Assembly (NCBI GenBank): GCA_034669145.1
Contig: JAXDNY010000223.1
Span: forward strand, 1 to 64,000
DNA: 64,000 nucleotides
From: PALSA-894 sp034669145
GTDB lineage: Bacteria > Pseudomonadota > Alphaproteobacteria > Rhizobiales > Xanthobacteraceae
Direction of reading: 5' to 3'
The notes beneath the pieces are model-generated. The model was given only the letters and a program-made list of their open reading frames with translations, was not told where the DNA came from and did not search any database. Positions 27,601 through 39,600 of this stretch are shown in pieces. Positions within the stretch are counted from its first letter, which is position 1, and each line of letters opens with the position of its first letter. Made by a program: the position numbers and the translations under genes.

Positions 27601-30600
27601 CGATTCCAGCGGCAACGTGACGCTGGCGCAGAATGGCGCGTTTGAATCGCTCGGTGCCGGCCAGCAGGACGAACTGACGATCCAGTATCGCCTGCTCGAT
27701 ACCGGCGATCCGGCCGGCAGCGGCAGCGGCCCCGGAGCGCCGACGACCGCCAACGCCAATGTCCGCATCGTCATCAACGGGCAGAACGACGCGCCGGTCG
27801 CGGCCGCCGATACAAGCTACACGACCGCGGAAGACACGCCACTGGTGCTCGCAGTCCTCGGCAACGATACCGACGTGGATGGTCCATTGCCTCTGGCGGT
27901 CGCGCGGATCAACGGAGCGCCGGTTTCGGTCGGCAACAACGTCACGGTGACCGGCGGCTCGGTGCACGTGAATGCGGACGGCACGCTGACCTTCACGCCG
28001 ACGCCGAACAGCACCATCGACGGCGCCTTCACGTACACCGCCAAGGACGGTTCGGGGACGGAGTCCGCCGCGGTGAACGTCGCGATCGACGTCACGCCGG
28101 TGAACGATGCGCCGCAGACCAACTTCGATCCGTTCACGGTCGCGGAAAACGGTCCGGCCAACGTCGGCAACGTGTTGGCGAACGACACCGATATCGACGG
28201 TCCGAACCTGCAAGTCACGTCATTCACCGTCATCGTGGGCGGCACGGGCACCTTCAGTGTCGGCAGCACCGCGACCCTTGCGAACGGCGCGACCCTGTCG
28301 GTTGCGGCGAACGGCGATGTGACGCTGACTCAAGGGGCCTCCTACGACTACCTCGGCAACGGCGAGACCGCGCAAGTCCTCTTTAGCTATCAGGTGAGCG
28401 ATAACGGCTCCCCGGCGATGACCGCAGGCGATGCCGCCCAGATCATCATCAATGGCGTGAACGAAGCCCCGACGCTGTCGCTCGGGTCGCCGCTGGCGGC
28501 GCTCGAGACCGCCTCGTCTTCGCCGGTCGGCATCGCGGTTGCGGCGGCGACCGCGGCGGTCACCGACGAAGAGAGCAAGATCAAGACGATCGAAGTCGAC
28601 ATTTCGAGCGGCTACCAGGACGGCACTGGATCGACCGGCGAGCGCGCACAGCTCAACGCGCTCGGCGATTTCGCCCTGTCGCTGTTCGGTGGTTCGGCGA
28701 GCTTCGTCGACAATGGCAACCACGGCACGCTGACCGTGAGTTTCCCGACGCCGATCACGGCGTCGCAGGCAACGCAGGTCCTCAAGCAAATCGATTACAT
28801 CGACCAGATCGGCGACTTCACGCTCGCCATCGCGTTGGACGATACGCGCACGATTTCCGTCCGCGTGCAGGATCATGACAATGTCTGGTCGAATACCGTC
28901 ACACACGATGTGAACATCGCGGCCGATGTCCTCGACGGATCCGGCAACGGGACCTTCGTCGGCGGCCGCTTCAACGACACCATCAATGGCGCGGACGGCA
29001 ACGATACGCTGAGCGGCGGCAAGGGTGCCGACACGTTGATCGGCGGCAGCAACACCGCGGCGGGCGACACCGTCAATTACGCCAAGGAGCTCGATTCCGG
29101 CGAGGTCTCCGAGACCGGCACGCATGGCGTCGCCGTCAACCTGTCGGGAGCGGCCTACGACCTCGACTCCGCCGACTCGATCTACGATCCGAGCCACATC
29201 GTCAACAGTCCGGCGGTCGCCGCGGGCAGCGCGACCGATACCTATGGCAATACCGATACGCTGAGCGGCATCGAGAATGTCGTCGGCACCAAGTACGACG
29301 ATACTATCGTCGACGAGGCGTCCACCTCGAACAGCTACAGCGCGGGCGAGGGGACACTCGCCAATCCGGAGGTCGCGGGCGACACCGTCGCGTTCAATGG
29401 CACGCTCGGGCCCAGCACGCCCGGTACGCCGTATTTCCGCGTGCTCGCCACAGGCGTCGATGGCGACGACTTCACGGTGCAGTATTTCGACCCGGATCTC
29501 GGGCCGAGCGGCACGGTGCTGGCGACCGACACGCTGACCGATGTCGAGAACATGATCTTCGACAACGGCACCGCGACAAGCATCCTCAATGCCGAGAATC
29601 CGGTGTGGGTGATCGAAGACGGCTATCTGATCGGCACTTTCACGACGGTCGCGGCCGCGGTTGCGAAGGCGAACCTGGCAGGCGGCATGACGGTGGTCGA
29701 GATCGGCCACGGCACGACTCCGCCTGCCGACTACGACGAAGGCGCGATCAACGTCACGCGCGCCATGACCATCAAGGGCATCGGCGCCCAGCAGATCATC
29801 CACGCGACCGACGGCGTCGACCTGTTCGTGGTGTCCGGCTCGGCCGCGGGCCTGGTGCGCTTCGAGAACCTCGCGCTGTCCGACGATGGCGCGGGCCCGA
29901 CCGCCGACTACGGCATCCGCTTCGCCGGGACCTACGGGGTCAACGCGAGCACAAACCTGCAAGTCAGCGGCGTGTCGGTTTCCGGCTTCGAACAGACCGG
30001 GTTCCTGGTGAACGGCGGCGGCACGACGGTCAACGTCGCGGTCGACCATTCGACCTTCTCGGGTAACGGCGGCAACGCCAATTCGGGCGGCTCGGGCGAC
30101 ATCCTGTTCTTCGAATACACCGGCGCTGCCTCGCTCGACCACGTGACGGTCACCGGCACGACAAGCGGCCTCCCCGCCACGACCGCGGACTACGGCATCC
30201 AGTTCGCCGGCTTCCACGACAGCGACGATGCGATCGCGAACGCGATCGGCAACGTGTCGTTCAGCGACGTATCGGTGAGCGGCCACTACGACAACGCGCT
30301 CGTCTACATCCAGGGCTACAATAACCTTTCCGGCCTGAGCTTCGCCGCGACGACGATCGGCAACGCGGCTTCGACGGCGGGCTGGACCGGCCTCTACGTC
30401 GAGCCGAAGTCGACCGGTGGGCCGTTCGCGCCGTCCGGCACGACCAGCACGCTCGACCTCACCGATGTGACGCTGGCCGGCACCTACGGCTGGCAGACCA
30501 CGTTCCAACTGCCGGGCGCCGATCTGATCCTCGGCGTGCCCACCAACGATCACATTATTGGGTCGGGCTCAAACGATGCGATCCGCACCCTTACCGGCAC

Positions 30601-33600
30601 GGACGCGATCGAAGCCGGCGGCGGCAACGATCTGATTGTCTACGACACGCTGCCGGGCGCCAAGCACACGGTCGACGGCGGCTTGGGCACGGATACCGAG
30701 GTGGTGTTCGGAACCGCCGGCGCCGAGACGTTCAACGTCAACGCCATTTCGGGCACGCAGCTCGGAATCAACATCCTCGCCGGGACGAGCCCGGCCAGCA
30801 CGGTCGCGGCCACCCTCGCGAACTACGAAGTCGCGACGACCGCGGTCGAAGAGATCAACATCCAGACCGGCAATGGCGGCGACAACGTCGTCATCACCGG
30901 CGATCTGCAAGGCACCGGCGTTTCGACCTCCACCATCACGGTCGTGGGCGGCACCGGCAACGACACGGTCGATGCTTCGGGCATGCTGAATGCGGTCGAT
31001 ACCGGACCGCTCGATGCGTCGCGCGTGGGTGTCGATTTCACCGGCGGGGCCGGCAACGACACCTTCATCAGCAACAGCATCGGCAGCAGCGACCGCTTCG
31101 ACGGCGGCACCAACACGACCGGCGACACCGTTGACTACAGCGCCGTCACCGGCGGCGGCGTTTCGGTCCATCTCGGCAATCAGTCGGCGACCGATATCGG
31201 CGGCACGGGTGTCGGCAGCGACACGCTGATCGGCGTCGAGAACGCGATCGGCTCGGGGCAGCACGACGTGCTGGTCGGCTCCTCCGTGGCCAACATGCTT
31301 AGCGGCGGCGGCGGCGACGACTCGCTCGCCGGCAATGCGGGCGCCGACTCCCTCATCGGCGGTCTCGGCATCGACACGGCCGACTATTCGCTCGAAAGCG
31401 GCACCAACGGCGTGACCGTCGATCTCGGCCTCAACACCGCGGCCGATACGTTCGGCAATACCGACACGCTCACCAGCATCGAGAACGCGACCGGTACGAG
31501 CCTCGCCGACACGCTGACCGGCGGCACGGGCGTGAACGTGCTCACCGGCCTTGGCGGCAACGACACGCTCATTGGCACGGGCGACGACACGCTGCGCGGC
31601 GGCGCGAACGACGACGTTTACTACGCGCACATGTCGGACGACGTTCAGGAGAACAGCGGCCAGGGTACCGACGAGGTCCGCGCGATCGAGAGCTACACGC
31701 TCGACGCCAATGTCGAGAACCTGACGTTGCTCGACAACGGCGTCTCCGACACGCAGGACTTCGAGAACTTCGATATCGGTCCGATCACCGATGGCGAGCA
31801 CGGCTGGACCGTAAACGGCCCGAACGCGTCGCGCGATCAGACGGTCGAACTCGTCAGCGGAAACAAGATGTTCCGGATGTCGAGCGATCCGGGCATTCCG
31901 GACTTCGCCGGCCCGTATTCGCCCGAATTGAGCGCGACGGCGGGCGAGCCGCAGACCTCGGCCGACTTCAACGGCCAGTCGATCAAATTCGTGTTCAAGC
32001 CGGTCGATCCGACCCCGGACGGCTCGCGCCTCGAAGTCGATTTCGGCAAGGCGGACGGCACCGATCGCAACAACTTCATGGTGCTTGAGTCGGTCAATGG
32101 TGGAATCCGTATCGCGGTCGCCGAGCCGAACAACATCGACGGTGACTTCGACAATCCGGGCACATACCCGAATGATTGGCGTGAACTCGTGTCGGATGTC
32201 GATCCGACGGTGACGCACACGCTCGAAATGCGCCTGCAATACGTCGATGGTCTGGACAACGATATCATCAACATTTACCTCGACGGCCATTACATCGGCA
32301 CAACGACGACGTTCGAAAATTATCGCGATCTCGCGGCGCCCGTATTCCCGGCCGCGACGCACGCGCAAAACGCGGAAGCCAACCAAACCGACCGTGTGTT
32401 CTTCCGCCCGAGCGCGAACGGCGCGCCGAATGACGGCGCCGGCGGTCAGAACAAGGGCTTCTACTTCGACAACGTTTCGAGCGACGTCCACAACAACATC
32501 GACGGCACGGGCAATGACCTCGCCAACATCATCACCGGAAACGCGGGCGACAACACGCTCGCCGGCAAGGGCGCGAACGACCAGTTGACCGGCGGCGCGG
32601 GCATCGATACGGCGAAATACGACGACGCCTATTCGAACTACGCCGTCACCTACACGACGGACGCGCACGGCTTCGTCACCGGCGCCTCGCAGGTGCAGGA
32701 GACCGGTCCGGCGGGCCTGGTGGCCGAGGGCACCGACACCCTCATCAGCATCGAGCGCCTCGCATTCAGCAACGTCACGCTCGACCTCACCAAGCGCGTG
32801 CAGCTATTCGACGGCGCGAACAAGCTGATCGGCACGTTCGATCACATCCAGGACGCGGTCAACGCGGGCGCCGACGGCTACACGATCCGCCTCGCGGCCG
32901 GCGCCTACAGCGAATTCGTCGACGTCACCAAGGACGTGACCATCGCGGGCGCGAACTCAGGAACGTCCGGCGCGGGCATACGAGGGGCGGAATCGGTCCT
33001 TACCGGCGGCGTGCGCGTCTCGCACAGCGGCGCCACCATCGACGGCGTGAAGATCGCCGGCATCTACGACACGTCGGCGATCGATGGCACCGACGTCGAC
33101 AACGGCGTCTTCATCAACGCCGCCAATGTGACGATCACCAACTCGCTGCTCGACGGCACCGGCCTCGGCGACGTGCGGCCGTTCAGCACCACGGGATCGG
33201 TCACCGGTCTCGACTTCAATCACAACGCGGTCGTGCATTGGGAGGAGGGCGCCTACATCACGGCGGGCGGATCGGGAACGATCGGCACCAACGTGTTCGA
33301 TCACGATGGAAACGGTGTGCTCACCGAATCCGTCTCGATGATCATCACCGGCAATGCCTTCTCGAACATGGTCGGCAGCCAGGTCGCGGCGCTGCCGTTC
33401 GTCGACACCGACGTGTCGACCTTCGTGTTGGCCGACAACACGTTCGACAATAATTCGCAGCCGGTCAGCATCTATCCGAATGCCGCGGGTACGCAGACCG
33501 TCAGCGGAACCGTGTTCAGCGACAAGTTCAAGGGCGGCGACAACTTCGGCGACCACGGCTTGAGCACCGGCCCGCTCACGTTCCACGGCGGTGCGGGTAA

Positions 33601-36600
33601 CGACATCGTCTATGGCTCGGACCTTGGCGACACGCTGCTCGACGGCGGCCCGGACAACGACCAGATCGCCGGCGATGGCGGCGACGACGCGCTGCATGGC
33701 GGCGGCGGCAACGACGCGCTCTATGGCGGCCTGCTGGCGGGCGCGGATGCCGGCAAGGACACCGCGACCTACGACGACGCGCGCGCGAACTACACGGTGG
33801 TCACGACCAGCGCGGACGGCTTCGTGACGTCGGTCACCGATGTCACCGAAACGACGGTCACCGGAACGAACGAAGGGCACGACACACTCTCCGGCATCGA
33901 GGTGCTGCTGTTCAGCGATGTCACGCTTGATCTCACGCAGAATGTTCAGCTGTTCGACTCGACCGGCAAGCTGATCGGCACGTTCGGCACCATCCAGGGC
34001 GCCGTGAACGCGGCCGCCGGCAGTGGCGGCATCAACGAAACGATCCGCATCCGCGAGGGCGTCTATACCGAGCAGGTGGCGATCGACGGCACCGCCGGCA
34101 CGCTCGCCGGCCTGACGATCACCGGCGCGGATACCGACGGCAACCCGGCGACCGGCGTCACGGTCAAGTCGCCGGCGGTGCTCGCCATCAATGGCGTCTC
34201 GGATCATTGGGGCGATAACGTTCGCGCCGGCATCGCGGTGAAGAACGTCACCGGCGTGACGATTTCGAATCTGACCGTCGATGGCAGCTATGCGGGCGAC
34301 ACCACGCCCGGCAGCAACGGCGACGAAATCACCGGCATCGCTTATCTGCATGCGTCGGGCGCGATCAGCGGCGTGCATGTCGAGCACGCGTCGAATTCGA
34401 CCGGCGGCGGGCTGTTCGGACTGCAGCATGGCTCGGGCATCTTCGCCGATAACGGCACGGGCACGCAGCTCTCACTCGCAATCACCGGCTCGACGATCGA
34501 TACCTTCCAGAAGACCGGCATCCTGGTCTGGAACGCGAACGTCAATGTGCGCGACAACACGGTCACCGGTATCGGCGCGACCGATCTGACCGCGCAGAAC
34601 GCGATGCAGATCGGCGGCTCGTCCGGCACCATCGGCGCCGCCGGACACGGCAACACCTTCGGCGGCGTGGGTTATACGGGCGGTACCTGGTCCTCGACTG
34701 ACCTGATCGTGTATGAGCCGACGGCCGCGCTCACGATCGCCAGCAACACCTTCAACGGGACAGGCAACGTCAGCGCGCTGACCGTCGGTCTCGACCTGAC
34801 TGACGTCGCCTCCAGCGTCTCTGTGACGGTCTCCAACAACGCCTTTGGCACTGTGGGTCACGGCCTCTACGACGGCATCGATGCCTACACCTACGACGGC
34901 TCGGTCGGTCTTGGCTCCGATCCGGTGATGAGCGGCAACACGTTCACCGAGATTCAGAGCAACGGCATCTACCTCGATCCGGAGTTCGTGGCGAGCGGAC
35001 CTACCTTCACGACCAACACGGCGTTCACCGAGACCGGCTCGCAATTCGCCGACGTGCTGCACGGCTCGAACGGCGCTGACAACTTCTCCGGCGGCGCCGG
35101 CAACGACGATCTCATGGGCCGGCTCGGCGTCGATACCATCAATGGCGATGCGGGCGATGACACGATCGCGTGGCGCGCGGGCGATGGAAATGACTCCATC
35201 GACGGCGGCAACAACGGCGCACCGCACACCGACAACGACACGCTCAACGTCGCGGCCAACGGCCACAACCTGACGCTCACCGCGAGCGGCGCGAGCTTCA
35301 CGGTCAGCCAGGACGACTCCCCGGCAACCAATACCGCCACCGTCACCGAGGTTGAGGAAGTCAACATCGCGCTGTCCGGTGGCGAGACCATCACGCTGGT
35401 CGGCAACTTCACGGCAGCGGGCGTCGACGTCAACAGCATTGTGGTGAACGGCAGCACGGGCACGACGGCGGAAACCGTCGATGCCAGCGGCATGATCAGC
35501 ACCCAGCACATTGAGTTCACCGGCGGCTCGGGCAACGACACGTTCATCGAGAGCAATGCCGGTGGCAACGATACGTTCGCAGGCGGCCTCGGGGTCGACA
35601 CCGTCGACTTCAGCCACGAGACCACCGGCGGCATCACGGTCGATCTGTCCAACACGAGCGCGCAGAACACCGTGAATGCCGGCATGGACACGTTCTCCAA
35701 TGTCGAGAACGTGATCGGCACGGGCTTCGGCGACACGATCACCGGCAATTCGTCGGCGAACATGTTCACGGGCGGCGACGGCGCCGACACCTTCACGGGC
35801 GGCACCGGCAACGACACGATCTACGGCGGCAATCCGACCTCCGACGCCAGCACGACCGACAAGGCGATCTTCTCAGGCTCGAGCTCCAGCTACACCATCA
35901 CCTTCGATCCGTTCGCGGCAGGCGGTGCCGACGGCATCGACGTGACGGTGACGGGTGGCGCCGATGGCGACGACACGCTGCACGGCGTGGAGCTGCTGCA
36001 GTTCGGCAACGGCACCATCGACCTCACCAAGGCGGTGCTGCTGTTCGACTCGGCCAACCACCTGATCGGGGCGTTCGACCATATCCAGGACGCGGTGAAT
36101 GCCACGGACGGCTCGGGCGATACCATCAAGGTGCGCAACGGCCTCTACGTCGAGCAGGTCACGATCGACGCCACCAAGGACGGCCTGAAGATCGTCGGCG
36201 AGAGCGAGGCGGGCGTCACCGTCCAGGCTCCCAACGTGCTGGTGTCGAACGGCATCGCGCCCTCGAACGGCCGCAACGTCAACGGCGTCATCACGGTCGA
36301 CGGCGCCGACAACGTGCAGGTCAAGACCCTCACGGTCGACGGCGCGCTGAAGGGCGGCGCGGTCGTCGGGGCGAGCAATCCCACCATGGCCGGCGTCAGC
36401 TATCTCAACGCCACCGGCGGCCTGATCGACCACGTCACGGTCACGCACGTGCGTGAGTCCGACGCGGGCTTCGGCAACCAGCGCAACCTCGGAATCTTTG
36501 TCAGCAATTCCAACCCGTCGCCGAGTTTGCCGAACACGCCGAGCGACATCGAGAAAGGGACTCTCAAGACCATCGAGATCAGCCACACGACGGTTACCGA

Positions 36601-39600
36601 CTTCCAGAAGGGCGGCATTGTCGTTTCGTTCGCGAACGCCTCGATCCACGACAACACGGTGACAGGGAAGGGACTCACGGGCCTGACGGCGCAGAATGGC
36701 ATCCAGCTCGCGGGCTCGACCGGCTCGATCGTCGGCAACACCGTCACGGGCATCGGCTACAACGTTCCGACCAACGCGTTCGGCTACGCCATCCTCACGT
36801 TCACCAACCGCGACGTTACGATCGACGGCAACCACATCACCGGCACGGGTGTGAATCCGGCCCTGGACGGCTCGGGCGGCATCGCGGCGATCAGCTCGAC
36901 CGGCGTGATCGTGACCAACAACGACATTCATCAGGTCGTCGATGCGGCGGATGTCTACGCCACGTCGGGCGCACCGTTCGTCGATGCGCTGGCGCCATCG
37001 GCGACCATCAATCCGGGCGGGGCGTTCGACTTCTCCAGCAACGCGGTCGATGCCGACGTGCCGTTCAGCGTGTTCTTCCAGCCGTTCGCGGCTGCGACCG
37101 ACGCGTTCAACGTCACGGGAACGAACCGCGACGATGAAATTTACGGGGCGTCGGCCGCCGACACGCTCAACGGCGGCGCGGGTGCCGACATTCTCGAAGG
37201 CCGCGGTGGCGCGGACCACATCGACGGCGGCACGGGCGACGACATCATCCTGATTGCATCGCCAAGTGATTTTGCCGTCGGCGAGACGATCGAGGGCGGG
37301 GCCAACATCGACACGATCCGCTTCACCTCGACCACCGCGAACGACACGCTCGTGCTCTCCAGCGCCGTCACCGGAGTGGAGAACGTCACGATCAGCGACG
37401 CCAGCGGGAATACGGCGGGCACGACCGCGTTAAACATCGATGCGTCGGCTGTCCTGACAGGCCTCGGCATCACCGGCAACGCCGGCGCGAACAGCCTCAC
37501 CGGCACCGCGCAGGCGGACACGCTCAACGGTGGCGGCGGCGACGACGTGCTGACCGGCGGCAACGGCGGCGACACGGTCCACGGCGGCAGCGGGCTCGAT
37601 ACCGCCAATTACACCACCGCCTATGCGGGTCATAGCGTGGCCTGGAGCGGCACGACCGCGACCGTCACCGGCGGTACCGACACCGGCGCGGGCGACGTCA
37701 TCGACACCACCGGCAAGCTGCAGTTCACCGACAAGGCGGTGTGGCTGGTCAATGACGAGGTCGGCTCGGAATACACCACCCTCGCGCAGCTGTTCGACGG
37801 CAACGCGGCGAACGGCGAGGCGGCGAACGGCGACATCATCATCCTCGACGACGGCACCTATGTGGGTGACGTGACGGTCAACAAGGCGGTCACGATCCTC
37901 GGCGCCAATGCCGGCACGGCAGGCATGGGCAGCCGCAGCGCAGAGTCGATCATCGAAGGGCAGTTGTTTGTCACGGCCGGCGCGACGATCGACGGCATCG
38001 AGGTGCACAACACGACCAACAACAGTACGCAGTTCATCGGCGTGCGCATCCAGAACACCGCCGCCGACGTGACGGTGAAGAACAGTCTGTTCTACTCGAC
38101 CGGCCCGAACGGGTCGGCCGAGGACCGTGCCATCAACATGGACACGACCGTCTCCGGTCATGTGACGATCGCGAACAACCTGATCACCGGCGACCAGACG
38201 ACCAGCTTCGGCAGCTCCAACTGGCATCGCGGCATCTGGTCGGATGGCAGCACCAGCCAGCTCGACATCACCGGCAACACGATCGATCACGTGCGCTCCG
38301 GCATGAACCTGGACGGGCTGAACAACGCGACGACGAACGTGTCAGGCAATACGTTCCTGGCCGACGGCACCGGCATCGCGGTCGGCGGGAACTACGTCGG
38401 CGCGCCCGCGGCGCTGGCGCTGACGGCGATCCACGACAACTTCTTCAACAATACAAGCGAAGACCTCAACGTCCAGAACCTCACTACCACGGTGAGCTTC
38501 GACGCGACCGCGACCAACAACACCGCGACCGAGGCCGGCACGCCGGTTTTCTTGGTCGATGGCGGCCGCGGCGGCGACACGCTGACCGGCACGGCCGGGG
38601 TCGATGTGCTGCTAGGCCATGCGCTCGACAGCATGGTTGGCAACGACAGCAACACGCTGACCGGCAAGGGCGGCAACGATCTTCTGATTGGCGCCAACGG
38701 AACCGGGACCGACACCGCGCTGTATAGCGGGACGATCGCGACCAGCGACATTACCGCTGTCGTCACAGACACCAACCCGATCCTCGGCGGTACGCAGACG
38801 GGCTGGACCGTCAACGGCGGCGCGGAGGGCACCGACACGCTCTCCGACATCGAGATTGTGGACGGCGCGGGCGCGGGACGCATCCTGCTGGTCGGAAACG
38901 GCGGCTACGCGTCAATCGGCGCGGCGGTTGCGGCGGCCGTGGATGGCGACACCATCTTGCTTGCGCCGGGGACCTACACGGAGAACGTGACGGTCGACAA
39001 GGACATCACGATCGCCGGCGCTAACCACGGCGTCGCGTACAACGGCACACGCATCTCCGAGTCCGACATTGTGGGCCAGATCTACGTTCACGCTGACGGC
39101 GTCACGATCGACGGCGTCAAGATCACGAATGGCGCCAATGTCGGCGGCGTTCCGGCCGGCGTCTATGTCGACCGCGACAACGTCACGATCACCAATTCAG
39201 TGTTCGTGGGCGACGGAACCGGCGGTATGGCGGGGGTGCTCACGCCGTTCGGCGGCGGCGTCGACGGCCTGATGCTCAGCAACAGCAGCTTTGCCGGCTG
39301 GTACTGGGCGACATACTTCAACCCGACGACCGAGTTCAACGTCACCGGCAACCTCTTCAATAACACCGGCTTGGTCGGTGACGACTTCGCCGACACCTCG
39401 GTCATCGCCAGCAACATCTTCGACGGCGCGAACGCTGGCATCGGCTACGGCGTGTTCGACACGACCGACGATCTCGGCGCGGTCGCCGGTGCAACGAACT
39501 CGTACCTGAACACCAGCAGCAACGGCATCTACCTCTACGGCGATGGCGATGCCGGCGGCCAGACGATGTCCGGCACGGTGTTCGACGATTACTTCACCGA

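Noticed and set aside
24767..37219. Long open frames on the minus strand opposite the giant gene (for example 24767-26539, 28220-30553, 30569-32668, 32957-34429)
   Set aside because: They are rich in Arg, Asp, Val and Gly without any domain pattern and arise because the repeat-rich, high-GC sense frame rarely produces stops on the other strand. The sense strand has clear domain motifs.
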